Assembly: GCF_023656565.1 (NCBI RefSeq)
Contig: NZ_JAMOKG010000002.1
Span: forward strand, 750,030 to 814,029
DNA from: Flavobacterium tyrosinilyticum
Lineage (GTDB): Bacteria > Bacteroidota > Bacteroidia > Flavobacteriales > Flavobacteriaceae
Length of the DNA stretch: 64,000 nucleotides
Direction: 5' to 3'
Shown here: one piece after another, positions 7,139 through 16,487 of the stretch
Layout: each line of letters opens with the position of its first letter
Position numbering within the stretch: the first letter of the stretch is position 1
Translations under genes and position numbers: made by a program
The notes under the pieces: generated by a model
The model's database searches: none
Told to the model about the DNA's origin: nothing
The model's input: the letters and a program-made list of their open reading frames with translations, nothing else

Positions 7139-7996
7139 TTATTTTTTCTTTGAATTTCCAAGCCAAAGCAAAGCATTCAAAATTAATTGACTTTGTGTTT
7201 TGTTTTCAAAAGTGTACGATAAAGTTTTGTTTGTTCCGCCTTCATAATCAATATCATTGTGTCCCATATTTACGTACAGCATTTTATATTTTTTGTTTGT
7301 CCAAACAACTGGATAATAACCGCTATGCCAGATTTCATGAGCTTTTGGACCAGTTCCTAATGGAAAACTAGATTCATCAATAGCCAATAAAATTTCAATG
7401 TCAGGATTTTTAGTTAAATCATTCGACCATCTGTACCATTCATTTGGAGCAGAAGAGAAGGTTTTAAGCAGATTTTTAGTTACTGGGTGCTCATTTTCTA
7501 CTCTCAAAACTGCCGAAGTTGGTTTCCAAGTATTGCTTCCGTATTCGCCAGAACCTAAGAAGGTGTTGTGATACCAGTTCCAATCTTGATTATAGCTAGA
7601 ATCATTTAAAGCGAATGCAGAGAAATGAAATCCAATAAAACCGCCGCCATTTTCCATATATTTTTGAAAAGCTTCTCGCTGTTCTTTTTTCTCAGGCCTT
7701 GTATCTAAAAATAAAACAACCTGATATTTTGCTAAAAACTTAGCATTTAAATTATCCCAATTGCTTGTCGAATCGTATTGAAAATGATTTTCTGCAGCTA
7801 ATTTTGGAAAGTATTTATTGGCTTCGTGCACAAAACTAATATGTGCCTGATCGTTTTTAGCCGTATAAAAAGCAATGACTTTAAATTTTGAATGTTCTTT
7901 TTTGTTTTGAGAAAAGCCAAAGAAAAAGACCATTAAAGCTAAAAGTAAAATACCTTTCTTAAAAATGGTTTTTTGGTTTTGGTTGAAAAAAGCCAT
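7139..7996 (-). CDS. Exported ThuA domain-containing protein
   Basis: The N-terminus has a charged stretch and a hydrophobic core (KKGILLLALMVFFFGFSQ), a signal peptide. The rest matches ThuA/trehalose-utilisation-type domains of class-I glutamine amidotransferase fold: FKVIAFYTAKNDQAH at the front, GGGFIGFHFSAFA in the middle, and HEIWHSGYYPVVWTNKKYKMLYVNMGHND near the end. ThuA proteins in Bacteroidota are mostly periplasmic and linked to sugar metabolism; the reaction is not established. Second gene of a likely DUF1398-ThuA-sseA operon. Confidence 0.8.
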   Translation of the reverse strand: MAFFNQNQKTIFKKGILLLALMVFFFGFSQNKKEHSKFKVIAFYTAKNDQAHISFVHEANKYFPKLAAENHFQYDSTSNWDNLNAKFLAKYQVVLFLDTRPEKKEQREAFQKYMENGGGFIGFHFSAFALNDSSYNQDWNWYHNTFLGSGEYGSNTWKPTSAVLRVENEHPVTKNLLKTFSSAPNEWYRWSNDLTKNPDIEILLAIDESSFPLGTGPKAHEIWHSGYYPVVWTNKKYKMLYVNMGHNDIDYEGGTNKTLSYTFENKTQSQLILNALLWLGNSKKK

Positions 7997-8010
7997 GAAT
8001 ATTGAAGCGA

Positions 8011-8400
8011 TTAAACAGGAATTTTTTCAATTAAAATTTCGTGTTCCGATTTATCAAAATACGTGCAAGTCATTTCAATAATATCAACGCGCCATTTTGC
8101 AATTCCAGCTTGTGCGCAATGATTACAGAAAGTCATATAATCGGTTTCGCCATGCTGATGTTTTACCAAATTTTCTATAAAAAGTTCTTTGTTTGGAGAA
8201 TCAGCAACTTTAATTTCCGGATATTTTTCTTCGGCAGCTGCGGTATAATTGTTTAATCCATAGTAAACAGTGCTTCCGTCATGAACGTAAGTATCATATC
8301 CTTTTACGCCTAAAATGATTAAATCCTGGATATAATTTGGAAAATCTGCACCACTTTTTACTTTTCCATGTGCTTCTTTTATTTGTTCGATTGTAAACAT
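8011..8400 (-). CDS. DUF1398 family protein
   Basis: 129 residues, soluble. MFTIEQIKEAHGKVKSGADF and the central YIQDLIILGVKGYDTYVHDG are typical of DUF1398, sometimes labelled phage envelope protein without functional proof. Nothing phage-related surrounds it. It is probably the first gene of the operon with ThuA and sseA. Function unknown. Confidence 0.75.
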   Translation of the reverse strand: MFTIEQIKEAHGKVKSGADFPNYIQDLIILGVKGYDTYVHDGSTVYYGLNNYTAAAEEKYPEIKVADSPNKELFIENLVKHQHGETDYMTFCNHCAQAGIAKWRVDIIEMTCTYFDKSEHEILIEKIPV

Positions 8401-8404
8401 ATTT

Positions 8405-8470
8405 TTAATTTTAGATTTTAGATTTTAGATTTTGCCACGACCCGAGCGGTAGCGAAAAGGCGAAGCAATT
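8405..8470. repeat. TTTTAGA heptad repeat plus GCCACGACC..GCGAAGC element
   Basis: About four copies of a 7-base TTTTAGA unit (8405-8434) run into GCCACGACCCGAGCGGTAGC and GAAAAGGCGAAGC, a copy of the element at 1813 and 6213. The heptad is the same unit as the long array at 47373-47474. Confidence 0.6.
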
Positions 8471-8529
8471 ACACGTATTGGCACTAATTTTATTTTAATT
8501 AAAAGAAAAATTAATTCATAGCTGATAAA

Positions 8530-9519
8530 TTATTTCAAAAATACGATTAATGATTTTATAAACGAATCAAAAGATTCGATATGTGGCAAATGCCCTGTAT
8601 TTGGAATTTCTACGAGTTTTGAATTCGGAATTGCTTTCTGTGTTTTTTTGCCCAATTCAGCATAATTACCCATTGTTTTTCTCACTTCTTCAGAAACCAG
8701 TGGTTTTCCTAAAGCGGTTTTATCTCTCGTTCCTATAATCAATAGCGTGGGACATTTAATATTTTTAAATTCGTACAAAACAGGTTGCGTAAAAATCATA
8801 TCGTATAAAAGAGCAGAATTCCAAGCAACGCGATCATAATCCGGTGCCGTTGTCCATCCTGCGCCCAGTTCGGCCCATTTTTGATAATCTGCATTCCACT
8901 TTCCATCATAATAATTTGCCATTTGATATTGCTTGATGCCTTCGTAATTCTGTTTTAATTCCGATTCGTACCACCAATCAACAGGTTTGTACGGAACAAC
9001 TAATTTCCAGTCTTCCAAACCAATCGGATTTTCTAAAACTAATTTTTCTGTTGTTTCAGGATACATCAATGCAAAACGTGTCGCCAGCATTCCGCCCATA
9101 GAATGTCCTAAAATTGTGGTTTTTTGAATTCCCAAATGATCTAGAAGTTTCTTGGTGTTTTCGGCTAACTGCTGAAAATTGTATTGAAAATGGTCTGGTT
9201 TTGTCGATTTCCCAAATCCAATCTGGTCCGGAACAATTACGCGAAATCCTTCTTTTGTCAAGGCTTTGATAGTAGTTTCCCAATAAGCGCCATTGAAATT
9301 TTTTCCGTGAAGTAACACGATATTTTTTTGATTGTAGTTTTCTGGAATGATATCCATGTAGCTCATTTTCATGTACTGACGCTGACTGCTCAATTCGATA
9401 AAGTGAACAGGGAACGGATATTCATAATTACTTAAATTAATATCCAGTGCTTTTATATTTCCTTGCTGGCCAAAACTTAAGAAAGGAATTAGTATAAAGA
9501 TTAGTTTGAGTATTTTCAT
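8530..9519 (-). CDS. Exported alpha/beta hydrolase
   Basis: A 329-residue protein with signal peptide (MKILKLIFILIPFLSFGQ). It has the alpha/beta hydrolase landmarks: oxyanion region LLHGKNFNGAYW (69-80), nucleophile elbow GHSMGG (S140), an acid candidate in IIGTRDKTALGKP and the His in NTGHLPHIES near the end. The substrate is not predictable; such proteins range from esterases to C-C hydrolases. It is monocistronic. Confidence 0.85.
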   Translation of the reverse strand: MKILKLIFILIPFLSFGQQGNIKALDINLSNYEYPFPVHFIELSSQRQYMKMSYMDIIPENYNQKNIVLLHGKNFNGAYWETTIKALTKEGFRVIVPDQIGFGKSTKPDHFQYNFQQLAENTKKLLDHLGIQKTTILGHSMGGMLATRFALMYPETTEKLVLENPIGLEDWKLVVPYKPVDWWYESELKQNYEGIKQYQMANYYDGKWNADYQKWAELGAGWTTAPDYDRVAWNSALLYDMIFTQPVLYEFKNIKCPTLLIIGTRDKTALGKPLVSEEVRKTMGNYAELGKKTQKAIPNSKLVEIPNTGHLPHIESFDSFIKSLIVFLK

Positions 9520-9800
9520 TTTAAAAGTATTTGCTATTACGTCTTATAAAATTAAACCGAACCATTTTTAAAACAAAGCGTAATATCTTAAAGTTATCAG
9601 AAAAAAAGCTTTCAAAATGTTTTCATTGTTTTTAGTGTTAATAATCGATGATTTATTGAGCTTTTATCGATTAAATGAAGCTGATTGTGAAAATAATGTA
9701 TTTTGACGAGTAATGTCGCACTTCAAAGAACTTCTTTTATTAACAGGAAAAATGTATGTAATTTAGTATCAGAATGTTGTAAGCCTTAAAAAATAGTATT

Positions 9801-10493
9801 ATGAAAAAGACACTACTTTTGCTCCTGCTCACTGTCCCCACATTTGCTCAAGAACTCAATACTTTTGATTTCGCTGTTATAAACTCAACCTTAATTTCTC
9901 CAAATATAGATCTCGATAAAGGCCGGAGTGTCGTCGCAGCAAATCAAGATCAATATTCAGCTTATTTTCAGTACGCTCTTACGATGTGTGAAGACGATAT
10001 CATTTTTGGTGCTGGAATTGACAAATCCGAAATCGATCGCACTTATGTGGGTTATATAGGGAAAATTTGCGAAAAATTTAGAGCTACAATTGGTATCGGT
10101 TATGTAGATTCTAGAAGCGGTTATGAGGGGACTTTTACAGGTTTCAGTATCTCATGGCATTTTTCTGAAAATACCTATATTGGCGGAAACCTCGAAAATT
10201 TGCATTCGTCAATTATTGATTATGAAACTGACGAAAGTTTTGATTATTACAAAAAACTGGTTCCCAAAGTTTTTGGGAGTTATGAAATTATCCCGCATGT
10301 AATTGCTTTTGGGCAGTTGAGTTCGAGGGTAAATGATATTGCTTTAAAATATCAGGTTCGCCGATTTTCTGCTGGTGGATTTTATTCTGGACATTCCGTT
10401 GGCGGCATTTTCGGAACTGTTAATGTCGGACGATTTGCCTTTTCGTGCAGTACCACTTTTGAAAAAGTAAATTTTGGATTAAAGTTTGAATAG
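9801..10493 (+). CDS. Hypothetical exported protein, possibly a small outer-membrane beta-barrel
   Basis: Not recognised as a known family. Signal peptide MKKTLLLLLLTVPTFAQ, then 213 residues rich in alternating hydrophobic/polar strands with Gly and aromatic residues (for example GYIGKICEKFRATIGIGYVD, TGFSISWHFSENTYIGGNL) and a C-terminal strand VNFGLKFE. This looks like a small outer-membrane barrel. It has its own transcription unit with a terminator just downstream. Confidence 0.55.
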   Translation: MKKTLLLLLLTVPTFAQELNTFDFAVINSTLISPNIDLDKGRSVVAANQDQYSAYFQYALTMCEDDIIFGAGIDKSEIDRTYVGYIGKICEKFRATIGIGYVDSRSGYEGTFTGFSISWHFSENTYIGGNLENLHSSIIDYETDESFDYYKKLVPKVFGSYEIIPHVIAFGQLSSRVNDIALKYQVRRFSAGGFYSGHSVGGIFGTVNVGRFAFSCSTTFEKVNFGLKFE

Positions 10494-10522
10494 CGAATTT
10501 AAAAATACAGTTTGGTTAAGAG

Positions 10523-10566
10523 AAAAATCCCAAAAACAAGCTTTAAAATTGTTTTTGGGATTTTTT
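10523..10566. terminator. Bidirectional terminator between convergent genes
   Basis: Long stem AAAATCCCAAAAACAA / TTGTTTTTGGGATTTT with loop around GCTTTAAAA. A runs before and T runs after make it able to stop transcription from both the barrel gene (+) and the thioesterase gene (-). Confidence 0.85.
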
Positions 10567-10587
10567 ATAAGATTAAGATTAGCTGGT

Positions 10588-11025
10588 TTATAGTCCAACA
10601 AAATCATCACTTTTGGGAAAGATACTCAAAGCCTGAATCGCGATTTCGGGCGTTGGAGAAGCTAGTTTTCTCAGTTTTGTATCCATCCACGCACCATCAA
10701 CCGTGATTGTTGCGCAAAGTGTATCGTCTTCTCTTCTAAATTCATGTATGATCGACCAACGAGAAGCATCGGCTTTCATTTTTGAAGTTTTAGTATGAAT
10801 GAATATTTTATCAGAAAGTTTTAATTCTTTTCTAAAAACGCATTCTTCTCTAAACAAAACAGGACCAAAACCTTGCGTTTGCATTACTTTTAATGTTAAA
10901 CCCAATTCTTCTAAAATTTCGATACGATGTTGCGCGCCAAAATCATAATAAGCGCTGTGACGAACGTGAAAATTAGGATCAAGATCTGACCAACGGAAAG
11001 ATATTTCTTTTGTAAATGAAGCCAT
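10588..11025 (-). CDS. Acyl-CoA thioesterase, 4HBT hotdog fold
   Basis: 145 residues of the hotdog-fold thioesterase family. The 4HBT-type opening is MASFTKEISFRWSDLDPNFHVRHSAYYDFG, with the conserved Asp of the SDLDPNFHV motif. It would hydrolyse acyl-CoA thioesters in the cytoplasm. The closest general type is YbgC/FadM-like. The single gene converges with the barrel gene upstream of the shared terminator. Confidence 0.85.
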   Translation of the reverse strand: MASFTKEISFRWSDLDPNFHVRHSAYYDFGAQHRIEILEELGLTLKVMQTQGFGPVLFREECVFRKELKLSDKIFIHTKTSKMKADASRWSIIHEFRREDDTLCATITVDGAWMDTKLRKLASPTPEIAIQALSIFPKSDDFVGL

Positions 11026-11147
11026 TTTTATTATTGTATTTTATTGAAAAACCGAAATTACAAATAAAAAACAAACGAATAGCACAAAATTACTATGCAT
11101 GCATAATTTTTTTTTCGTTTTTACATTATAAATAGCGGTCCAATAAT

Positions 11148-11933
11148 CTATTTTGAAAGCAGTTTTTTGATTTCGCTTGCTATCTTGTCTAGGTTTCCCT
11201 CAGCATTTCCTACTGCCACATATTGTATAATTCCGTTTTGATCAATTAAAAAGTTTTTCGGAATTGCATTTGTAGCATATTGATTCCATATTATATTATT
11301 TGGATCAATGCCGAAATTAAAATTAAGACCATCATTTTTTAGTTTCAATACTTTTTTAGCAACTGCAGTTTCTTTTTCTCCGCTTGAGATTGCTAAAAAG
11401 ACAAAATTATCATTTTTAAAAGGTTCGAGAATTTTTGATGGAATATCGTAGAACTCTTGTAGGCAAGGTGCGCACCAGGTTGCCCAGAAATTAACCAGTA
11501 CCACTTTTCCTTTTAAGTCAGAAAGTTTTACCTCTTTTCCGTCTACAAGTTTTAAAGTAAAGTCTTTGGCTTTATCGTTGATATTTAAGAGAAATTGTTT
11601 TTGTTCGACCTGAGGTTTTGGATCTAAGGCAGTGTCTTTAGTCTTTTTATCGTTTTCGATTTTTTCTTGTTCGGTAAAAACTTCTACGACAACTATAAAT
11701 TCTCTATCGCCAATTTTATCGCCAAACTTGTTTGCTAATTCATTTCGCTTTTCTTCACTAACGCCTTTATTCATTGATTTGATGTAACCCTCATTGCCAT
11801 ATTTCATCACTTGATCCATTGTGGCAATTTCGTTGTTGATAATAATAACGGTTTCAGGTTTTTTTGCGACTTGGTTTTGCGCATAAAAGTATTGAGCAAT
11901 TAGAAAAATTGCTAGAAAAATGATTTTTTTCAT
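11148..11933 (-). CDS. Exported TlpA-like thioredoxin with extra N-terminal domain
   Basis: Periplasmic thiol-disulfide oxidoreductase. Signal peptide MKKIIFLAIFLIAQYFYAQ. Residues 25-90 form an uncharacterised segment (VIIINNEIATMDQVMKYGNE) not present in simple TlpA proteins. The thioredoxin domain spans about 120-261 with active site WCAPC (153-157) and the cis-Pro segment (AIPKNFLIDQNG). It may act on cytochrome maturation or on envelope proteins; the partner is unknown. Confidence 0.85.
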   Translation of the reverse strand: MKKIIFLAIFLIAQYFYAQNQVAKKPETVIIINNEIATMDQVMKYGNEGYIKSMNKGVSEEKRNELANKFGDKIGDREFIVVVEVFTEQEKIENDKKTKDTALDPKPQVEQKQFLLNINDKAKDFTLKLVDGKEVKLSDLKGKVVLVNFWATWCAPCLQEFYDIPSKILEPFKNDNFVFLAISSGEKETAVAKKVLKLKNDGLNFNFGIDPNNIIWNQYATNAIPKNFLIDQNGIIQYVAVGNAEGNLDKIASEIKKLLSK

Positions 11934-11998
11934 GTGATTGATTTTTGATTGTTTAATGATTGATGATAAGGTAAAAATAAGGAATTAAGTTTTCATAA

Positions 11999-12454
11999 TT
12001 ACATTTTAGATAATTCAACTTCCAGTTTATCAAAGTTTTCTTCGTTTTTATCGACAACATAAGGCTTTAATTTCTGGCATTCTGCCTCAGTTTCAAAAAG
12101 CATTTTAAAAATTACTTTGGTTTGGTTTTCGGCAATAGTTTCAAAAGTGGTTAAGATTTGAAAAAGTGGTTTCGTATGGCGTTTCCAAGCAATAAGATTG
12201 GGTTTGTCTATTTTGATGAATTCGCATTCATTGGCATAATTTCCAACTTCTGGACCATGCATAATGAATCTCCATTTTCCGCCTTCGCAAAAGTTAAACT
12301 CCTGAAAAGTGTTGGTAAAACCTTTTGGTCCCCACCAATTTTGTAAATGTTCTGGATCGCTCCAAGCTTTAAAAACAAGTTCTTGCGGGAAATTCAGAAC
12401 ACGTGTGGTTACAATTTCTGAATCTGATGTTGTAGTAAGAATATCTGAAGTCAT
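11999..12454 (-). CDS. SRPBCC/AHSA1 domain protein
   Basis: 151-residue START-like protein. VLNFPQELVFKAWSDPEHLQNWWGPKGFTN is characteristic of the AHSA1 (activator of Hsp90 ATPase homologue) subfamily. Bacterial members bind small hydrophobic ligands and their roles are mostly unknown. Single gene. Confidence 0.85.
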   Translation of the reverse strand: MTSDILTTTSDSEIVTTRVLNFPQELVFKAWSDPEHLQNWWGPKGFTNTFQEFNFCEGGKWRFIMHGPEVGNYANECEFIKIDKPNLIAWKRHTKPLFQILTTFETIAENQTKVIFKMLFETEAECQKLKPYVVDKNEENFDKLEVELSKM

Positions 12455-12535
12455 TTTGAGTTTTTTTATTGAAAATCAAATTGTTATAGTAAAGTTAATG
12501 GGTTTAATTTTTAATTAAGAATTATTTATACAATT

Positions 12536-12982
12536 TTATTCTTTGTAATTGTAAATTTTCAACGAACTAATTCTGGTTCTCGGATTTGCTTTTATACTTT
12601 TCAAAGTAGAATTAGATATAAGTTTATCTTCTATATTTACAAACCCATTTTCATTTTTTGATCTGGATTGATTTTGATTAGATGCTATATGTTTTAGATT
12701 ATTCCAAAAAGATTTTAACTGGTTGTTAATCAAGTTATCTGTTCCAATATAAAAACTATGTTCACCTTCTTTTCCTAGGCCATTTTCTATAAATATTTCA
12801 AAAGGTTTTAGTTTCAATTTTTTTTCAGCCTTTTTTACAAAATCCATTACAGGTTTTTCAGATAGTGTACCACAACATATGCTTGAGTAAGTTATAGCAA
12901 TGTAATTTTTGTTTGTTTGCGACAATGTTAAGATAGGGATAAATATTATCGTAAGGAATATAAATTTGAGGCTTAGTTTCAT
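12536..12982 (-). CDS. Hypothetical exported protein
   Basis: Not recognised. Signal peptide (LKFIFLTIIFIPILTLSQ), then 128 residues with a Cys-Cys pair (SSICCGTLSEKPVMDF) and many Lys. The segment is AT-rich even for this genome. It precedes another unknown exported protein in the same direction (80-base gap), so the two may be cotranscribed. Confidence 0.5.
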   Translation of the reverse strand: MKLSLKFIFLTIIFIPILTLSQTNKNYIAITYSSICCGTLSEKPVMDFVKKAEKKLKLKPFEIFIENGLGKEGEHSFYIGTDNLINNQLKSFWNNLKHIASNQNQSRSKNENGFVNIEDKLISNSTLKSIKANPRTRISSLKIYNYKE

Positions 12983-13062
12983 TTTTACTGTCTTTTATTA
13001 AGTGTGGTGCATAGTCAAATTATTCTTTAGGTTTGAATTAAATTAAGCTTCGGTCAATCCTA

Positions 13063-14112
13063 TTATTTTATTTGAATGTTAACAGGAACCCTAATGGTCT
13101 TTTTTGCCAATTTCGAAGTTATTGGACAATAGAAAAAGACTTTTTCGAGTTGGCAGTCGTCTGATTTTAATACTGAAACAAAATTCCCCTCATTAGGATT
13201 CTCCATTTTGTCTAAACCAAATTCTTTATATTTTTTCAAAAAGGAAGCATAGTCTAGTCCTTGATTGTCTCTAAATTTATCATAAATATTTTCAGGAGAT
13301 TGCACACTTCCATAATTTCCGTTGCAATTGTCTATATAAACGCTGAAATTTTGAGAATCAGAATTAAATAATTTATAGTGAATTGCATTAGCATCAAATT
13401 CTAAAATCTGTATTTTTTGGCCTCCAATGCTAAATTTGTCTCCAATATCACTTTTGGTAATTTCTATCTTTTCATATTCTACTGGAATTTCTACTTCAAT
13501 ATCTACATAACCTTTCAGTCTTAAATATTTTGAATCTCCCATTCCAAGGGTTTGAAATACAATTCCTTCTAAAAGCTTTCCATTTTTTTCTTCAAAACCA
13601 CCCCCACCTAAACCTAGAACTTCTCCATTCAATTTTATTTTTTCATTTTTTTCGTTGGTCAAATCGTACGTTTTAATCGTGGCTTTTATATAATCTAAAA
13701 TTGAAGATTGTGTAGTTATGGTTCTATTTTTTCTATATTCTGAAAGTTGTTGTTCTGTATAAAAATTATCTACCAGCGAAGAAAAGTTAATAGAATTTGA
13801 AGGTTCTTTGTTATAATCAGAGGCACCGTCTGTTATTGCGATTATAGATTTCTCAATTTGATTAACAGTTTCTTCTGTACGTTCCTTAGAGACTGACAAC
13901 ATCCAAGGATATTGTTTTTTTGCAGAAGGTTTAGGTTTAGGTAATTTACTGTTTTTAGTGGTGATATCTTCGTAAATCAAAAATTCTTGAAAATGTTCTT
14001 TTGTAAAATCTGAATCTGAAAATTTCGATTCTTTGTTTATTAAATCGGGATAGTTTTTGTTTTGGCACGCAGTTATTGAACCTAAAATCAGTAATAATAA
14101 AATTTGCTTCAT
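13063..14112 (-). CDS. Hypothetical lipoprotein
   Basis: Not recognised. MKQILLLLILGSITACQNKN is a lipoprotein signal with lipobox Cys16. The 333-residue mature part includes a Pro/Lys segment (KLPKPKPSAKKQ), a central NGEVLGLGGGGFEE motif and a beta-rich C-terminal half with four Cys. Probably upstream partner of the small exported protein at 12536-12982. Confidence 0.5.
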   Translation of the reverse strand: MKQILLLLILGSITACQNKNYPDLINKESKFSDSDFTKEHFQEFLIYEDITTKNSKLPKPKPSAKKQYPWMLSVSKERTEETVNQIEKSIIAITDGASDYNKEPSNSINFSSLVDNFYTEQQLSEYRKNRTITTQSSILDYIKATIKTYDLTNEKNEKIKLNGEVLGLGGGGFEEKNGKLLEGIVFQTLGMGDSKYLRLKGYVDIEVEIPVEYEKIEITKSDIGDKFSIGGQKIQILEFDANAIHYKLFNSDSQNFSVYIDNCNGNYGSVQSPENIYDKFRDNQGLDYASFLKKYKEFGLDKMENPNEGNFVSVLKSDDCQLEKVFFYCPITSKLAKKTIRVPVNIQIK

Positions 14113-14350
14113 GATTGGTTAAGGATTGTATGTTTTTTGCAACTAGAATACGAATGTAAGTTTTTTAGCACTTCAGTCAAAAGCAAAAAATTAAAAACAT
14201 AAATTTATTTTTCTTTCTGTCGAAGCTTCTTTGCCATTTCTCATTTTCCCTTACAAGAGATTTTTGAAGTCATAATTATTAGTTTTCAAATCATAATGAA
14301 AAGCTAATAATACTAAAAAAAATGACAGTTATACAATGTTTTGCCACGAA

Positions 14351-14450
14351 TGTCAGGTTTTAGAAATGTCATGTTGTCAGATGATTTTTAGGGCACTGAC
14401 GCTAAAACTGACAATTTTATTTAGTTTTTTATATTGGCATAAAGATTGAC
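14351..14450 (+). promoter_or_regulatory. Upstream regulatory region of dnaK
   Basis: The 387-base gap before dnaK holds no gene. It contains five TGTCA/TGACA-type motifs (14351-14356, 14367-14371, 14375-14380, 14396-14400, 14408-14413). The outer two form an inverted pair TGTCAGGTTTTAG / CTAAAACTGACA. At 14434-14450 TTGGCATAAAGATTGAC fits sigma-54 promoter spacing (TGGCAc-N5-TTGCw) except that the -12 GC is GA. It is also the left part of the inverted repeat TGGCATAA / TTATGCCA (14435-14458). A TAnnTTTG element is not seen. Confidence 0.4.
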
Positions 14451-14499
14451 TTATGCCACCTGAGTTATAAAATTAAATCAAAAATTAAATATATAAAAA

Positions 14500-16383
14500 A
14501 TGGGTAAAATAATCGGAATTGACTTAGGTACGACGAACTCTTGTGTTTCTGTAATGGAAGGTAACGAAGCAGTTGTTATCCCTAACGCAGAAGGAAAAAG
14601 AACTACACCATCTATCATCGCTTTTGTTGAAGGTGGAGAAATTAAAGTAGGTGATCCTGCAAAAAGACAAGCAGTAACGAATCCTACAAAAACGATTGCT
14701 TCTATTAAACGTTTTATGGGACACACTTTTGCTGAAACTCAAGAAGAGGCAAAAAGAGTTCCTTACAGTGTTGTAAAAGGTGACAATAATACTCCACGTG
14801 TGGATATTGACGGTCGTTTATACACTGCTCAAGAATTGTCTGCAATGACACTTCAAAAAATGAAAAAAACTGCTGAAGACTATTTAGGTCAAACAGTAAC
14901 TGAGGCAGTTATCACTGTTCCTGCATACTTTAACGATGCTCAGCGTCAAGCTACAAAAGAAGCTGGAGAAATCGCTGGTCTTAAAGTAATGCGTATCATC
15001 AATGAGCCAACTGCTGCTGCACTTGCTTACGGATTAGATAAAAAAGGAAATGATCAAAAAATTGCTGTTTACGATTTAGGTGGAGGTACTTTTGATATCT
15101 CTGTTCTTGAATTAGGAGACGGTGTATTTGAAGTATTATCTACAAATGGTGATACTCACTTAGGTGGTGATGATTTTGACCAAGTTATTATTGACTGGTT
15201 AGCTGACGAATTCAAAACTGAAGAAGGTATTGACTTACGTTTAGATCCAATGTCATTACAGCGTTTGAAAGAAGCTGCTGAGAAAGCTAAGATTGAATTA
15301 TCATCTTCTGCTGAAACAGAAATCAACTTACCATACGTAACGGCTACTGCTTCTGGACCAAAACACTTAGTGAAAAAATTATCTAGAGCTAAATTTGAGC
15401 AATTATCTGATTCTTTAGTAAAACGTTCTATGGAGCCAGTTGCTAAAGCATTAAAAGATGCAGGTTTATCTACATCTGATATTGACGAAGTTATCCTTGT
15501 AGGAGGTTCTACTCGTATGCCAAGAATCGCTGACGAAGTTGAAAAATTCTTCGGTAAAAAAGCATCTAAAGGTGTTAACCCTGATGAGGTTGTTGCTATT
15601 GGAGCTGCTATTCAAGGTGGAGTTTTATCTGGAGATGTAAAAGATGTATTGTTACTTGACGTAACTCCTCTTTCTTTAGGTATCGAAACTATGGGTGGTG
15701 TATTGACTAAATTAATCGAGTCTAACACAACTATCCCAACTAAAAAATCTCAAGTATTCTCTACTGCTGCTGATTCTCAACCATCTGTTGAAATCCACGT
15801 ATTACAAGGAGAAAGAGCAATGGCTGCTGATAACAAAACTATCGGTCGTTTCCACTTAGATGGTATTCCGCCAGCACCAAGAGGAGTTCCTCAAATCGAA
15901 GTAACTTTCGATATCGATGCTAATGGTATCATCAAAGTTTCTGCAACTGATAAAGGAACAGGAAAATCTCACGATATCCGTATCGAAGCTTCTTCTGGAT
16001 TAACAGCTGAAGAAATCGAAAAAATGAAAAAAGATGCTGAAGCTAACGCTGATGCTGACAGAATTGCAAAAGAAAGAGCTGAGAAATTGAACGAAGCTGA
16101 CAGTACTATTTTCCAAACTGAATCTCAATTGAAAGAGTTAGGAGATAAATTGACAGACGATCAAAAAACAGCTATCGAATACGCTTTAACTGAATTGAGA
16201 ATGGCTCACCAATCTCAAGATCTTGACGCAATCCAAAAAGGATTAGACAATGTTAATGCAGCTTGGAAAACAGCTACAGAAGCAATGTACGCTCAAGGTG
16301 GTGAAGGACAACAAGCTGCTCCACAACAAGAGCAGTCTTCTGGAGATAACGTTGAAGACGTTGAATTCGAAGAGGTAAAATAA
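14500..16383 (+). CDS. dnaK: Chaperone DnaK (Hsp70)
   Basis: ATP-dependent folding chaperone, cytoplasmic. 627 residues, full length. The N-terminal phosphate loop [16 protein letters not shown], the nucleotide-binding segment [19 protein letters not shown], linker [19 protein letters not shown], the substrate-binding domain and the acidic C-terminal end [12 protein letters not shown] are all present. dnaJ and grpE are not adjacent. Codon use is biased toward A/T-ending codons typical of highly expressed flavobacterial genes. Confidence 0.98.
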   Translation: MGKIIGIDLGTTNSCVSVMEGNEAVVIPNAEGKRTTPSIIAFVEGGEIKVGDPAKRQAVTNPTKTIASIKRFMGHTFAETQEEAKRVPYSVVKGDNNTPRVDIDGRLYTAQELSAMTLQKMKKTAEDYLGQTVTEAVITVPAYFNDAQRQATKEAGEIAGLKVMRIINEPTAAALAYGLDKKGNDQKIAVYDLGGGTFDISVLELGDGVFEVLSTNGDTHLGGDDFDQVIIDWLADEFKTEEGIDLRLDPMSLQRLKEAAEKAKIELSSSAETEINLPYVTATASGPKHLVKKLSRAKFEQLSDSLVKRSMEPVAKALKDAGLSTSDIDEVILVGGSTRMPRIADEVEKFFGKKASKGVNPDEVVAIGAAIQGGVLSGDVKDVLLLDVTPLSLGIETMGGVLTKLIESNTTIPTKKSQVFSTAADSQPSVEIHVLQGERAMAADNKTIGRFHLDGIPPAPRGVPQIEVTFDIDANGIIKVSATDKGTGKSHDIRIEASSGLTAEEIEKMKKDAEANADADRIAKERAEKLNEADSTIFQTESQLKELGDKLTDDQKTAIEYALTELRMAHQSQDLDAIQKGLDNVNAAWKTATEAMYAQGGEGQQAAPQQEQSSGDNVEDVEFEEVK

Positions 16384-16423
16384 TTCTTTAGTACTAAGTA
16401 ATTAGTACAAAGTATTAAGATAG

Positions 16424-16455
16424 AAAACCGAGTCAGAAATGGCTCGGTTTTTTTT
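16424..16455 (+). terminator. dnaK terminator, also left direct repeat
   Basis: Nine-bp stem AAAACCGAG / CTCGGTTTT, ten-base loop and a run of eight T, 40 bases after the dnaK stop. Bases 16425-16454 are repeated without mismatch at 18104-18133, on the far side of the next two genes. Confidence 0.9.
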
Positions 16456-16487
16456 GTTACATTTACATTGTAATTAGAAAATAAAAA

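Noticed and set aside
8011..8400. DUF1398 protein as evidence for a prophage
   Set aside because: The 'phage envelope' label of this family has no support in the neighbourhood, which has only metabolic and exported proteins.
9520..9800. Regulatory RNA or riboswitch in the 281-base gap before 9801
   Set aside because: No convincing stem-loop order or known riboswitch core could be read; only AT-rich sequence with weak promoter-like strings.
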